A stretch of 64,000 nt of DNA, taken from positions 248,001-312,000 of the forward strand of contig NZ_PIPO01000004.1 of the NCBI RefSeq assembly GCF_003986975.1, in the 5' to 3' direction. Of the stretch, positions 19,413 to 31,406 are shown piece after piece. Below the pieces are notes generated by a model. It was not told the origin of the DNA. It ran no database searches and worked only from the letters and a program-made list of their open reading frames with translations. The number at the start of each line of letters is the position of its first letter. Positions within the stretch are counted from its first letter, which is position 1. The translations under genes were made by a program, and so were the position numbers. The DNA comes from Aliidiomarina soli. Its GTDB lineage: Bacteria; Pseudomonadota; Gammaproteobacteria; Enterobacterales; Alteromonadaceae.

Positions 19413-19963
19413 AAGCATGGATTTTACCCTTAGTATCCGTCAGTCTGTTGCTGGCGATTCCAGGCGTTCAGGCACAGAATAATGACGCAGCAGCTAATGC
19501 CGAAGAAAATAGCCTGTTAATGCAGTTGCAGAACTGCCGTCGCATCGACAGTTCAGTTGAGCGTCTGGATTGCTACGACAGGCTCGCCCGCACCCAGCAG
19601 GCAGACGAGTCGTCGCGGGCTGCAGCGCGCGCGGAAGAAGCGCGTCTTGAAGCGGCCGCGCAACAGCAAAGTCGGCGCGACAATGCGCAACAGCGTGGTG
19701 ATGATTTTGGCCGCGAACATCTCGCTCGTCCGGCAGAGGATGATAGCAGACGTTATATCAATATCGTCGATAGCTGGCAGAATCCAAGAGGCCTTTGGCG
19801 CTTCCGCACTGATGAAGGTGCCGAATGGCATCAGATCGAAAGCGTACGCAATTTCTTTTATGAGAACGACGCAGACTATTATATTGAACGCGGTGCAATG
19901 AATTCTTTTATGCTGAGTCATGATGGCAGCAACCGTTCAATTCGCGTCCGCCGTGTCGACTAA
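19409..19963 (+). CDS. Secreted protein of unknown function in the tat operon
   Basis: A 184-residue protein with a Sec signal peptide (residues 1-22, cut after VQA). The mature part opens with NCRRIDSSVERLDCYDRLA, a two-cysteine pattern found in many small periplasmic proteins including the N-terminus of VasI-like proteins; the cysteines may form a disulfide. An Arg/Ala/Glu-rich helical linker (about 60-95) leads to a C-terminal beta-rich region (WQNPRGLWRFRTDEGAEWHQIES...). It overlaps tatC by four bases and tatD by one, so its expression is tied to Tat genes. A role in the envelope is inferred; no function is assigned. Confidence 0.8.
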   Translation: MKAWILPLVSVSLLLAIPGVQAQNNDAAANAEENSLLMQLQNCRRIDSSVERLDCYDRLARTQQADESSRAAARAEEARLEAAAQQQSRRDNAQQRGDDFGREHLARPAEDDSRRYINIVDSWQNPRGLWRFRTDEGAEWHQIESVRNFFYENDADYYIERGAMNSFMLSHDGSNRSIRVRRVD

Positions 19964-20775
19964 TGACTGCATTGCAATCTACCGACTTCTCTTGCTGGAT
20001 TGATTGCGGGGTTAACCTGCCACCCGACAATGAGCTTGCGCGCTTCCGTGACGAATTGGATGCCGCTGAAGAACAGGGCGTAGGCCGTATCGTGTTAATT
20101 GCCTCCGATGTGGCTGAGACACGCCGCGCCATCACCTTCGCGGAACAAGACCCGCGTTGTATCGTTACTGCTGGTGTGCATCCGCACCAGGCTGCACAGG
20201 TGAACGATAGCTTCATTGCCGACCTGAAGACCTTAAGCCAGCACCCTAGTGTACGCGCGATCGGTGAATGCGGACTGGATTACAATCGAAACTATTCGCC
20301 GCCTGATATGCAACGGCGGGTTTTTGCGGCACAGGTTGAATTGGCGATTGAAACCGGGTTACCCCTCTATTTGCATGAGCGTGACGCGCTTGGTGATCAA
20401 CTGGCCATCTTGCAGCCCGCGATGGCAGATTTAAGCGCGGCATTTACCCACTGTTTCACTGGCGACGTCGAGGCATTAGCGGCTTATCAGGATTTAGGTT
20501 GTTACATTGGTATCACTGGCTGGGTCTGTGATGAGCGGCGGGGCCAACATCTGGCCGAAGCGGTGCCAGCCATCGATAGCAGTCGCCTGCTGTTGGAAAC
20601 CGATGCTCCGTATCTGCTTCCCCGCAATGTGCGGCCGCGACCAAAGTCGAGACGCAATAAGCCTCAATACCTGGTGCATATTGCAACCTATGTAGCCGAA
20701 CGTAGTGCCATCGAAAGTGAGCAGTTACAACGCACAACCTATCAAAATGCCATGCGCCTTTTTGGCGCCTGGTAG
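19963..20775 (+). CDS. tatD: TatD family metal-dependent hydrolase (3'-5' exonuclease)
   Basis: A 270-residue amidohydrolase-superfamily nuclease. E. coli TatD is a 3'-5' exonuclease and is not needed for Tat export, despite its position. Metal-site motifs seen are TAGVHPHQ, IGECGLDYNRN, THCFTG and ETDAPYLLPR. The N-terminal HxH found in other family members is replaced by DCGVNL, as in E. coli TatD itself, so this is the TatD subtype and not a damaged gene. The start overlaps the preceding stop by one base. Confidence 0.93.
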   Translation: MTALQSTDFSCWIDCGVNLPPDNELARFRDELDAAEEQGVGRIVLIASDVAETRRAITFAEQDPRCIVTAGVHPHQAAQVNDSFIADLKTLSQHPSVRAIGECGLDYNRNYSPPDMQRRVFAAQVELAIETGLPLYLHERDALGDQLAILQPAMADLSAAFTHCFTGDVEALAAYQDLGCYIGITGWVCDERRGQHLAEAVPAIDSSRLLLETDAPYLLPRNVRPRPKSRRNKPQYLVHIATYVAERSAIESEQLQRTTYQNAMRLFGAW

Positions 20776-20787
20776 ACACCCTAATGA

Positions 20788-23266
<2,479 letters not shown>

Positions 23267-23286
23267 AGGCAGATGAGGGCCGCTAT

Positions 23287-24561
23287 TTAACCGGGTTTAC
23301 GCCCCTGGCGCTTAGGCCCGGAGTGACGTCGATTATAGTTTTTCCCACTCTGCATGCGACGCTTCTGCGGGAAGTGTGGTCTGGGTATATCTTCCAACAA
23401 GGCTCCGCTGTCATATTTAGTCACCGGGATACCATGTTTGATGTAGTCTTCAATGGCTGGAAGGTTATAAACGTACTCTTCACAGGCCAGACTCACCGCT
23501 TTACCACTGGCACCAGCACGGCCGGTACGACCAATGCGGTGGACGTAGTCTTCACAGTCATCTGGCAGGTCGTAGTTATAGACATGGCTGACGGCTGGAA
23601 TGTGTAAACCACGCGCTGCCACATCGGTAGCAACCAGAATATCCACTTTGCCGGTGGCAAAATCATCCAGAATCTTCAAACGTTTCCGCTGTGGAACGTC
23701 GCCGGTTAACAATCCAACGCGATGTTGCGCGGATTTTAACCACTGGTAAACCTTGTCACAGCCATGTTTTGTATTGGAAAAAACGATTGCTTTGTCCGGC
23801 CAATCCTCTTCAATCAGGGTCAGCAGGAGTTTCATTTTGTCAGGTTTAGATGGGTAAAAAAGTTCTTCTTCAATACGGGCGCCAGTCATCTGTTCTGGCT
23901 CAATTTCGACGCTGGTAGGCTCGTTCATGTGCTCATAAGCAAGCTCTTTCACGCGCATCGAAAGGGTGGCTGAAAATAGCATGTTAAGTCGACCAGACGG
24001 CTGTCCCATCTGTCTGAACATGTAGCGAATATCGTCGATAAAGCCGAGGTCAAACATTCGGTCTGCCTCGTCCAGGACTACGACATCAATTGCATCGAGG
24101 CGGTAGACGCCTTGCTTGCAATAGTCGATCAGACGACCACAGGTTCCGACCAGTACGTCAACGCCTTCAGCCAGTTCGGCCCGCTGTGCTTCGTAGTTTT
24201 CACCACCATACACAACCGCCAGCTTGAGCCCACATTGTTTGGCTAACTCGATAGCGTCGTTATGGATCTGCACGGCTAGCTCACGGGTCGGTGCCATCAC
24301 TAGCGCGCGAGGCTGTTTCGACTCCGTATCTTTACGCGGATTCGTCATCAATTGGTTAAAAATTGCGACCAGGAACGCCATTGTCTTACCGGTACCGGTT
24401 TGCGCCTGGCCAGCCACATCTTGCCCCTGCAATGCCAACGGCAGGCTTAATGCCTGGATTGGTGTACAGTAGGTAAAGCCGACTTTATTCAGGGCATCGA
24501 GCACGCTCGGGTGCAATCCAAGATCGGCAAACTTGGTTTCAGTTAAGTGTTTTTCGCTCAT
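23287..24561 (-). CDS. rhlB: DEAD-box ATP-dependent RNA helicase RhlB
   Basis: A 424-residue RNA helicase that unwinds structured RNA for the degradosome. It has the Q motif CTPIQ, Walker A AQTGTGKT (53-60), the DEAD box ([12 protein letters not shown]), SAT and [10 protein letters not shown]. The frame opens four codons earlier, but [11 protein letters not shown] at 24561 matches the E. coli start. The tail is basic ([24 protein letters not shown]). It heads the rhlB-gppA unit and diverges from trxA, the conserved arrangement. Confidence 0.95.
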   Translation of the reverse strand: MSEKHLTETKFADLGLHPSVLDALNKVGFTYCTPIQALSLPLALQGQDVAGQAQTGTGKTMAFLVAIFNQLMTNPRKDTESKQPRALVMAPTRELAVQIHNDAIELAKQCGLKLAVVYGGENYEAQRAELAEGVDVLVGTCGRLIDYCKQGVYRLDAIDVVVLDEADRMFDLGFIDDIRYMFRQMGQPSGRLNMLFSATLSMRVKELAYEHMNEPTSVEIEPEQMTGARIEEELFYPSKPDKMKLLLTLIEEDWPDKAIVFSNTKHGCDKVYQWLKSAQHRVGLLTGDVPQRKRLKILDDFATGKVDILVATDVAARGLHIPAVSHVYNYDLPDDCEDYVHRIGRTGRAGASGKAVSLACEEYVYNLPAIEDYIKHGIPVTKYDSGALLEDIPRPHFPQKRRMQSGKNYNRRHSGPKRQGRKPG

Positions 24562-24586
24562 GGCGCTCAGCATATCAGGTTTGCGC

Positions 24587-24615
24587 TTGCAATAAAAAAC
24601 AGAAATGATTAAATA
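24587..24615 (+). promoter_or_regulatory. Candidate trxA promoter
   Basis: TTGCAA (24587-24592) and TAAATA (24610-24615) are 17 bases apart in the rhlB-trxA divergent gap. The -35 is a good match, the -10 weak. Confidence 0.35.
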
Positions 24616-24632
24616 TGTAGTCTAACTTCAAG

Positions 24633-24652
24633 TCGCAGCGACCTCGCTGCGA
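24633..24652. promoter_or_regulatory. 9-bp inverted repeat in the trxA leader
   Basis: TCGCAGCGA (24633-24641) and TCGCTGCGA (24644-24652) are perfect complements separated by two bases, about 21 bases before the trxA ATG and just ahead of its GGAG. As RNA it makes an 8-bp hairpin with a small loop; as DNA it is a near-perfect dyad. Confidence 0.5.
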
Positions 24653-24673
24653 GAAAATGACCGGAGATGTACC

Positions 24674-25000
24674 ATGAGTGACAACATTGTTCAGCTGAGC
24701 GACGAAAGCTTTGACGCAGACGTAATTAAAGCTGATCAACCAGTCCTTGTTGATTTTTGGGCTGAGTGGTGTGGACCTTGTAAAATGATCGCACCGATTC
24801 TCGACGACATCGCAGAAGAGTTTGCTGGTAAAGTTACCATCGGCAAACTGAATGTAGATCACAACAACGAAACTCCACCGAAGTATGGTATCCGCGGCAT
24901 TCCAACATTGCTGCTGTTTAAAGGTGGTGAAGTAGTTGGAACTAAAGTGGGTGCGATGTCTAAAGCCCAACTGAGTGAATTCCTCAGCGAGCACGTGTAA
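24674..25000 (+). CDS. trxA: Thioredoxin 1
   Basis: A 108-residue cytoplasmic disulfide reductase with the active site WCGPCK (32-37) and the cis-proline loop GIRGIPTLL. The length equals that of E. coli TrxA plus the usual one-residue variation. GGAG lies about eight bases before the ATG. It diverges from rhlB and is followed by a terminator-like hairpin and then rho, the standard gammaproteobacterial order. Confidence 0.97.
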   Translation: MSDNIVQLSDESFDADVIKADQPVLVDFWAEWCGPCKMIAPILDDIAEEFAGKVTIGKLNVDHNNETPPKYGIRGIPTLLLFKGGEVVGTKVGAMSKAQLSEFLSEHV

Positions 25001-25014
25001 GCACCGTGTAAGTT

Positions 25015-25066
25015 AACGCGGATAGCGCCCACATTGCATCCTGGTGGGGTGTCCGCGTTTACTTCT
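25015..25066 (+). terminator. Probable trxA terminator
   Basis: AACGCGGA (25015-25022) pairs with TCCGCGTT (25052-25059); the inner part adds CCCAC/GTGGG pairs. T-rich sequence (TTTACTTCTTTATT) follows. It lies 15 bases after the trxA stop. Confidence 0.55.
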
Positions 25067-25338
25067 TTATTCAGTGATCTCGTACAACGGCAAAACTGGA
25101 CGAATCCTGAAATTGGTGTTATTTTGACCCTGTAGCGTTTCCAAACTGGCCGGAATTACTATCCTCAACGGCGCTTAAGCTACGAATAACGAACACGTAC
25201 GAATACAAATACGAACACAGATATAACCCCTAAATCACCCGCGCGTGCATAGTAGCAACGAGTTTCGTAACTGAAATGCGATGTGTGGACGTAAACAACC
25301 CCAAATTTTTGTAGATAATTTCTCAAGACCTACCGCTT
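25067..25338 (+). promoter_or_regulatory. Long leader region upstream of rho
   Basis: This non-coding stretch precedes rho. Its middle (about 25160-25260) is rich in A and C and poor in G, with repeated ACGAATA/ACGAACA units near 25185-25220 and little evident pairing. Those are features of a Rho-loading (rut) region. In E. coli, rho autoregulates by terminating in its own leader, so the same is inferred here. A 12-codon ATG frame at 25276-25314 has no good ribosome-binding site. Confidence 0.45.
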
Positions 25339-26604
25339 ATGAATCTGACTGAATTAAAAAGCAAGCCAATCAGTGAACTGGTTGACCTTGCCAGCGAAAT
25401 GGGCCTCGACAACACGGCTCGCCTGCGTAAACAAGACATTATTTTTTCAATTTTAAAGGCTCACGCGAAAAGCGGCGAAGACATCTTCGGTGACGGCGTG
25501 CTGGAAATTCTGCAGGACGGCTTTGGCTTTCTGCGCTCCGGTGATTCGTCGTACCTGGCAGGCCCCGATGATATTTATGTATCGCCGAGCCAGATTCGCC
25601 GTTTTAACCTGCGTACTGGGGATACAGTCGCCGGTAAGATACGCCCGCCGAAAGATGGTGAACGCTATTTTGCCCTGCTGAAAATCCGCGAAGTTAACTT
25701 CGACAAGCCTGAAAACTCCCGTAATAAAATTCTTTTTGAAAACCTTACTCCTTTACATGCCAATGAACGTTTGCGCATGGAGCGCGGTAATGGCTCAACA
25801 GAAGACATCACGGCGCGTATTCTGGATCTGGCGTCGCCGATTGGTAAAGGTCAGCGTGGCTTAGTGGTAGCACCACCGAAAGCCGGTAAAACCTTGCTGT
25901 TGCAGAATATTGCGCAGTCCATTGCGGCCAACCACCCTGATTGTAATCTGATGGTGTTGCTGATCGACGAGCGCCCGGAAGAAGTGACCGAGATGAGCCG
26001 TCTGGTGAAAGGGGAAGTAATAGCTTCGACCTTTGATGAGCCAGCCAGCCGTCACGTGCAGGTTGCTGAGATGGTGATTGAAAAAGCCAAGCGTTTAGTG
26101 GAACACAAGAAAGACGTGGTCATTCTACTCGACTCTATCACTCGTCTGGCACGTGCTTACAACACCGTGATCCCAAGCTCTGGCAAGGTGTTAACCGGTG
26201 GTGTTGACGCCAACGCGTTACACAAGCCTAAGCGCTTCTTCGGTGCCGCACGTAATGTCGAGGAAGGTGGGAGCCTGACTATTATCGCGACCGCATTGAT
26301 CGATACCGGCTCTAAAATGGATGAAGTCATCTACGAAGAGTTTAAAGGGACCGGTAACATGGAATTACACCTCAACCGCAAGATTGCGGAGAAGCGTGTA
26401 TTCCCGGCGATCGACTTTAACCGCTCAGGTACACGTCGAGAGGAATTACTGGCTTCACAGGAAGAGCTGCAGAAAATGTGGGTCTTACGTAAAATCCTCC
26501 ACCCAATGGGTGAAATGGAAGCCATGGAGTTCCTTATTGACCGCTTAGTGATGACTAAGACCAATGATGAGTTCTTTGAATCGATGAAGCGGCAGAAAAG
26601 CTAG
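25339..26604 (+). CDS. rho: Transcription termination factor Rho
   Basis: A 421-residue hexameric RNA helicase that ends transcription at rut-dependent sites. The N-terminal helix bundle and OB-fold RNA-binding domain (about 48-120, GFGFLRS...[15 protein letters not shown]) lead to the ATPase with Walker A PPKAGKT (179-185), the Q loop and the R loop near [11 protein letters not shown]. It is almost identical in length to E. coli Rho (419). Its long leader suggests autoregulation. Confidence 0.97.
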   Translation: MNLTELKSKPISELVDLASEMGLDNTARLRKQDIIFSILKAHAKSGEDIFGDGVLEILQDGFGFLRSGDSSYLAGPDDIYVSPSQIRRFNLRTGDTVAGKIRPPKDGERYFALLKIREVNFDKPENSRNKILFENLTPLHANERLRMERGNGSTEDITARILDLASPIGKGQRGLVVAPPKAGKTLLLQNIAQSIAANHPDCNLMVLLIDERPEEVTEMSRLVKGEVIASTFDEPASRHVQVAEMVIEKAKRLVEHKKDVVILLDSITRLARAYNTVIPSSGKVLTGGVDANALHKPKRFFGAARNVEEGGSLTIIATALIDTGSKMDEVIYEEFKGTGNMELHLNRKIAEKRVFPAIDFNRSGTRREELLASQEELQKMWVLRKILHPMGEMEAMEFLIDRLVMTKTNDEFFESMKRQKS

Positions 26605-26638
26605 TTCTGCCGTATCTTAGATAAGTGAGCAAAGCCAG

Positions 26639-28108
26639 ATGAAGTATCAGGACTTGCGTGACTTTCTGGCTCAGCTGGAAAGTCAGGGCGAACTTAAGCG
26701 TATTTCCCAGCCTATTGACCCCTATCTTGAAATGACAGAGATTGCCGACCGCACGCTAAAAGCGGGCGGTCCGGCGTTGTTGTTTGAGAATGTTAAAGGG
26801 CACGACATGCCGGTACTGGCGAATCTTTTTGGGACTCCGGACCGGGTCGCGAAAGGAATGGGCCAGGAAAGTTTAAGTGCGCTGCGAGACGTTGGTAAAC
26901 TGCTTGCTTACTTAAAAGAGCCTGAGCCTCCAGCGGGCTTCAAAGATGCGTTGAGCAAATTACCCTTGCTGAAAAAGGTGCTGAGTATGGCACCCAAAGT
27001 ACGTAAGAACGCACCCTGTCAGGATGTGGTGATCAGTGGCGACGACGTCGATTTAGCTAAAATTCCGGTACAGCATTGCTGGCCTGGCGATGTTGCACCC
27101 TTGATCACCTGGGGCCTTACCGTCACCAGGGGGCCACATAAAAAACGCCAGAACCTGGGTATTTATCGACAGCAGGTGCTATCCAGAAACAAGCTGATTA
27201 TGCGCTGGCTTAGCCACCGTGGTGGCGCCCTGGATTATCAGGAGTTTTGTAAGCAGAACCCTGGTCAGCGTTTTCCGGTGTCGGTCGCGCTGGGTGCTGA
27301 TCCGGCGACCATTCTTGGTGCCGTGACGCCGGTTCCTGATACCTTGTCGGAATACGCCTTTGCGGGTCTGTTACGAGACGGCAAAACCGAAGTGGTCAAA
27401 TCGGTTAGCAATGATCTTCAGGTTCCTGCGCACGCTGAAATTATCCTCGAGGGCTACCTCGAACCCGGTGAAACCGCGCCCGAAGGCCCGTATGGTGACC
27501 ATACGGGTTACTACAATGAAGTGGACGAGTTTCCCGTCTTTACTGTGACCCATATCACCCATCGTAAAGACCCGATTTACCATACCACCTATACCGGGCG
27601 GCCGCCGGATGAGCCTGCGGTACTTGGGGTGGCGCTGAACGAAGTGTTCATTCCTATTTTGCAAAAGCAATTTCCGGAAATTGTCGACTTCTACTTGCCG
27701 CCGGAAGGTTGTTCGTACCGTATGGCCGTGGTTACCATGAAGAAACAGTATCCAGGTCATGCGAAACGGGTAATGATGGGCGTGTGGTCTTTTTTACGCC
27801 AGTTTATGTATACCAAGTTCGTGATTGTCTGCGATGACGACATCAATGCCCGCGACTGGCAGGATGTGATCTGGGCCATTACCACGCGGATGGACCCAGC
27901 GCGGGACACTGTGATGGTTGAAAATACCCCAATTGATTACCTCGACTTTGCCTCGCCGGTATCCGGCTTAGGATCGAAGATGGGGATGGACGCCACCAAT
28001 AAATGGCCGGGCGAGACGGATCGCGAATGGGGGGAGCCCATTGTTATGGACGAAGCGGTTAAACAGCGCGTCGATGATATCTGGGATGAGTTAGGTATTT
28101 TTAAATAA
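26639..28108 (+). CDS. ubiD: 4-hydroxy-3-polyprenylbenzoate decarboxylase
   Basis: A 489-residue prenylated-FMN enzyme that removes the carboxyl group of the ubiquinone precursor in the cytoplasm. It shows the long conserved core [44 protein letters not shown] and [15 protein letters not shown]. Length is close to E. coli UbiD (497). It lies 34 bases after rho and seven bases before fre, the same order as in Shewanella-like genomes. The partner UbiX that makes the cofactor is not in this window. Confidence 0.96.
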   Translation: MKYQDLRDFLAQLESQGELKRISQPIDPYLEMTEIADRTLKAGGPALLFENVKGHDMPVLANLFGTPDRVAKGMGQESLSALRDVGKLLAYLKEPEPPAGFKDALSKLPLLKKVLSMAPKVRKNAPCQDVVISGDDVDLAKIPVQHCWPGDVAPLITWGLTVTRGPHKKRQNLGIYRQQVLSRNKLIMRWLSHRGGALDYQEFCKQNPGQRFPVSVALGADPATILGAVTPVPDTLSEYAFAGLLRDGKTEVVKSVSNDLQVPAHAEIILEGYLEPGETAPEGPYGDHTGYYNEVDEFPVFTVTHITHRKDPIYHTTYTGRPPDEPAVLGVALNEVFIPILQKQFPEIVDFYLPPEGCSYRMAVVTMKKQYPGHAKRVMMGVWSFLRQFMYTKFVIVCDDDINARDWQDVIWAITTRMDPARDTVMVENTPIDYLDFASPVSGLGSKMGMDATNKWPGETDREWGEPIVMDEAVKQRVDDIWDELGIFK

Positions 28109-28115
28109 GGTTTTT

Positions 28116-28817
28116 ATGTCAGTTTTGCGTTGCCAGTTAAGTAGTATGAAAGCGCTTACACCGAATGTGTACCGCGTCGAATTGTCTCCATCTGCTCCAG
28201 TGGTGTTTCATGCCGGGCAGTATTTGCAGGTGGTCATGGGCGAGAACGACAAGCGACCGTTTTCAATTGCATCTATGCCAGCTGAGCAGGCTCGACTTGA
28301 GCTGCATATTGGCGCTGAACCAGGTAATACCTATGCCAGTGAAGTGATTGAACGCTTGCAGGCTGATGGTGAAATCAGTGTCGAGGCGCCGTTAGGGGTG
28401 GCTCAGTATCGTGCTGACAGTGCGCGGCCGATGATTTTGCTCGCTGGGGGGACTGGTTTTTCTTATACCTGGTCTATCCTGCAGCAGCATCTGGCGAGCA
28501 CTGACCCTCGCCCGGTTATGATGTTCTGGGGCGCGCGCCAGCTGGATGATCTCTATATGCATGAGCAGCTGCTGCAACTCGAACGCCTGCACGAGAACTT
28601 CAGCTATCGCCCGGTACTGGAAAATCCGCCAGCCGAATGGGCTGGTGACCGTGGTCTCGTTCATCATGCGGTGCTGGAAGCGTTCGGCAAACAACTGGCA
28701 GATTTTGACGTGTACATAGCGGGCCGTTTTGAGATGGTGCGCGTGGTACGCGATGAATTTGAACAGCATGGATTGCCACGCGAGCAACTGTACGGAGACG
28801 CGTTGAGCTTCATTTAA
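28116..28817 (+). CDS. fre: NAD(P)H-flavin reductase
   Basis: A 233-residue ferredoxin-reductase-fold enzyme, the exact length of E. coli Fre, that reduces free flavins with NAD(P)H. Motifs: flavin-site RPFSIAS (47-53) and nucleotide-site GGTGFSY (111-117); a C-terminal YGDALSFI matches the family end. It shares a transcription unit with ubiD (seven-base gap). The reduced FMN it produces could feed prenyl-FMN formation for UbiD; that link is an inference. Confidence 0.94.
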   Translation: MSVLRCQLSSMKALTPNVYRVELSPSAPVVFHAGQYLQVVMGENDKRPFSIASMPAEQARLELHIGAEPGNTYASEVIERLQADGEISVEAPLGVAQYRADSARPMILLAGGTGFSYTWSILQQHLASTDPRPVMMFWGARQLDDLYMHEQLLQLERLHENFSYRPVLENPPAEWAGDRGLVHHAVLEAFGKQLADFDVYIAGRFEMVRVVRDEFEQHGLPREQLYGDALSFI

Positions 28818-28844
28818 TTTGGCGCTATACTGCCGCCGAAAACT

Positions 28845-28924
28845 ACCAAGGGGTGCCCGTACGGGCTGAGATGCATTGCGAACCCTTAGTACCTGATCCG
28901 GTTAATACTGGCGTAGGGATTGGT
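28845..28924 (+). ncRNA. TPP riboswitch (THI element)
   Basis: The conserved THI-box core is plain: ACCAAGGGGTGCC at the 5' side, GGGCTGAGATG (the CUGAGA pyrimidine sensor, 28863-28873), ACCCTTAGTACCTGATC and GGTTAATACTGGCGTAGGGA (28899-28919). ACCAA (28845-28849) and TTGGT (28920-28924) close helix P1. It binds thiamine pyrophosphate and lies 77 bases before the TonB-receptor ATG, so it should switch the whole four-gene operon off when TPP is plentiful. Confidence 0.96.
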
Positions 28925-29001
28925 AATACAATTCAAAGTTCTACTTACAAAGCCTGTAACCGGGTCTCTTCTTTCTGTTAAGTAAAAGATGAGATCCTTA
29001 T

Positions 29002-31140
29002 ATGAAATACTCTGTTCCTGTTCTTAAGTCCTCCCTCCTACTTGGTGCTTTTACCCTGACGCTGCCTGTTTCTGCGCAGACCACGGAGAATGAAGTAGCC
29101 ATTGAGCGTATTACTGTGGTCGGCGAATTTCGCGCCAAAGGGCTGCAGGACGTGCCGGCCAGTGTCAGTGTGTTAAGTGCTGATGATATCCGCAGTCGCC
29201 AGGCTGAACATCTCGAAGAAGCGCTGGCAATGACCCCTAACCTGAACCTTGCTTCAGGCGGCTCCCGAGCGAATTATATCCAAATCCGCGGTATCGGCGA
29301 ACGCAGTCAGTTTGTTGACCCGATTAATCCATCGGTTGGCCTTGTGATTGATGGTATTAATTACAGTGGGCTGGGCCAGGCCGCAACCCTGTTTGATATC
29401 GGCCAGGTTGAAGTGTTCCGGGGACCACAAAGTACCCGTTTTGGTGCAGACGCGATGGCGGGAATGGTCTATCTGAGTAGCCATGAACTGACCGATTATG
29501 CCGATGGGCAGCTTGAACTAAACCACGCGAATTACAATAGCTACGGTGCCGGAGTGGCATTTGGCGGTGCTCTTAATAATAGTTTTCGCCTGCGTGGATC
29601 ATTGTATCGGTATGAGAGCGATGGCTTTGTTGAAAACACGTATCTTGGACGCAGTGATACCAATGGCCAGGACGAACTGACGTTTCGGCTGAATGGTGAA
29701 TGGCAGATGGCGCCGGATCTCAACATGCTGCTGAGCTATCACCGGTTTGATATCGATAACCGCTATGACGCATTTTCACTCGATCTTGACCGCACCACGT
29801 TGTCCGATATGCCTGGTCAGGATACGCTGGATAGCCATGCCGTTCGTTCGCAACTTAACTATACCGGGCTAGATACTGCCGAGCTTCAGTTCTCGCTAAG
29901 TGTCCTGACCGCCGAGCAGATATACAGCTTTGATGAAGACTGGGCCTACCAGGGAATTGAACCGGGTTGGGAGTACAGCGCCTTTGATGCGTATGATCGC
30001 GAGCGAGACGATACCACCGCCGAGTTGCGTTTACTGTCGTCGACTCCGGTTCAGCTCGCTGGCATAGCCACTGACTGGGTGGCGGGTGTGTATGTGCGAC
30101 AAAGCGACATGCAGCTTAGCCGGACCTATACCTCATACGATTATGCAGACGAAACATACCAGGACGCGCTGTTCAGCAGTGACTATGAAACAGAGAACTG
30201 GGCAGCGTATGGGGAACTCATCCAGCAATGGACACCGCTACTCCGGGCGACCTACGGGTTGCGGGTGCAGGGTTACGATAATCAATACCGCGATAGCCGC
30301 GCTATCGTTGCCAACCCAAGTGATACCACCTGGGGTGGTCGTGCCTCACTGCAGTATACTCTTGATGACAATCAGCAGGTCTACGCATCGTTGGCCCGGG
30401 GCTTTAAACAGGGCGGCGTCAATGGTGAAGCGCTGGGGCGTGCTGACGACGAGGGCCTGGGAGAAGCCAGTGAGTTTTTGGAGTCAGTGGCAACCTTTGC
30501 CCCTGAGCTTCTGATAAATAGCGAACTTGGCTATCGGTTGCATGTACCGGAACACAGCCTAAATGCCAACGTCACCCTGTTTCACAGCTGGCGCGATGAC
30601 ATGCAGGTCAACGCTTATGTATTGCGTGATCAGCAGTTCGTCAGCTACCTGGACAACGCATCGTCAGGACGCAACTACGGCCTTGAAATTGAACTGGATT
30701 ACCTGCCAACAGACCGCCTGCGTGTATTCAGTGCGCTTGGCGTCATGCAAACTGAGTTGCGTAACTTTCAGCCGGAAGGGGGCGAGCTTATCAGTGGCCG
30801 TGAACAGGCTCATGCGCCTAACTATCAGCTTCATGCAGGCATTGAGTATCAGTTAGCTGCGCCACTGCAGTTGCGGGTGGAAATGGATGCGCGGGATGGT
30901 TTCTATTTTTCAAATACCCATGATCAGCGTTCGTCCAGTTATCAACTGCTGCATGCGCGGTTAAACTATTTTGTAGGGGACTGGGTGTTAAGTCTGTGGG
31001 GTCGTAACCTGACTGACGAAGACTATGCGACCCGGGGATTCTATTTTGGCAATGACCCTCGCGATGGTTATAGCGCAAAAAATTATGTTCAATATGGTGA
31101 GCCGCGTCGTGTCGGCTTTACCGCTCGCTATCAATTTTAA
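29002..31140 (+). CDS. TonB-dependent outer-membrane receptor, probable thiamine uptake
   Basis: A 712-residue TonB-dependent receptor. It has a signal peptide (1-25, cut after VSA), a TonB-box/plug start (ERITVVGEF), plug motifs (IQIRGIGERSQF, DIGQVEVFRGPQSTRFGADAMAG) and a 22-strand barrel region ending in the aromatic F required for outer-membrane assembly (TARYQF). The TPP riboswitch just upstream and the downstream PnuT-like permease and kinase point to thiamine or a close derivative as ligand; TPP-regulated receptors of this kind have been proposed as thiamine transporters (Omr1). Ligand not shown by sequence itself. Confidence 0.9.
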   Translation: MKYSVPVLKSSLLLGAFTLTLPVSAQTTENEVAIERITVVGEFRAKGLQDVPASVSVLSADDIRSRQAEHLEEALAMTPNLNLASGGSRANYIQIRGIGERSQFVDPINPSVGLVIDGINYSGLGQAATLFDIGQVEVFRGPQSTRFGADAMAGMVYLSSHELTDYADGQLELNHANYNSYGAGVAFGGALNNSFRLRGSLYRYESDGFVENTYLGRSDTNGQDELTFRLNGEWQMAPDLNMLLSYHRFDIDNRYDAFSLDLDRTTLSDMPGQDTLDSHAVRSQLNYTGLDTAELQFSLSVLTAEQIYSFDEDWAYQGIEPGWEYSAFDAYDRERDDTTAELRLLSSTPVQLAGIATDWVAGVYVRQSDMQLSRTYTSYDYADETYQDALFSSDYETENWAAYGELIQQWTPLLRATYGLRVQGYDNQYRDSRAIVANPSDTTWGGRASLQYTLDDNQQVYASLARGFKQGGVNGEALGRADDEGLGEASEFLESVATFAPELLINSELGYRLHVPEHSLNANVTLFHSWRDDMQVNAYVLRDQQFVSYLDNASSGRNYGLEIELDYLPTDRLRVFSALGVMQTELRNFQPEGGELISGREQAHAPNYQLHAGIEYQLAAPLQLRVEMDARDGFYFSNTHDQRSSSYQLLHARLNYFVGDWVLSLWGRNLTDEDYATRGFYFGNDPRDGYSAKNYVQYGEPRRVGFTARYQF

Positions 31141-31151
31141 AGGAGGCTGTG

Positions 31152-31406
31152 ATGAGCTTACCATTAAGTGCTGAAATTTCTCTGTACCCACTGGCTGATG
31201 CATACCTCCCGGTGATTAAAGACTTTGTTGAGCGCCTGGCGCGCTACGATGATCTGGTGGTGAACACCAACACCATGAGTACTCAGGTGTTTGGCGACTT
31301 TCGCCGGGTTATGGAGGTACTGACCGATGAACTCGAGCGTGTCTATCAACAGGTGCCGAGCCAGGTCCTGGTGTGTAAGTTCATTAACCGCGACCTGCGT
31401 CCATGA
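31152..31406 (+). CDS. Small YkoF-like thiamine/pyrimidine-binding protein
   Basis: An 84-residue soluble protein. EISLYPLADAYLPVIKDFVERL resembles the start of a YkoF/MTH1187-type ferredoxin-like domain; B. subtilis YkoF binds thiamine and hydroxymethylpyrimidine with two such domains, while this has one. No signal peptide is seen, so it would act in the cytoplasm, perhaps holding imported vitamin before phosphorylation. The ATG at 31152 is five bases after a perfect AGGAGG; a GTG one codon earlier is less likely. It sits 11 bases after the receptor and overlaps the permease by four bases. Family assignment is from memory of motifs. Confidence 0.7.
   Translation: MSLPLSAEISLYPLADAYLPVIKDFVERLARYDDLVVNTNTMSTQVFGDFRRVMEVLTDELERVYQQVPSQVLVCKFINRDLRP

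Noticed and set aside
19963-20775. TatD lacking the HxH metal motif, as a sign of an inactive gene
   Set aside because: E. coli TatD has the same D-x-GVNL start, so this is the normal subtype.
25276-25314. 12-codon leader frame upstream of rho, as a possible leader peptide
   Set aside because: No ribosome-binding site and no likeness to the E. coli leader peptide that I can see; left as an unproven possibility.
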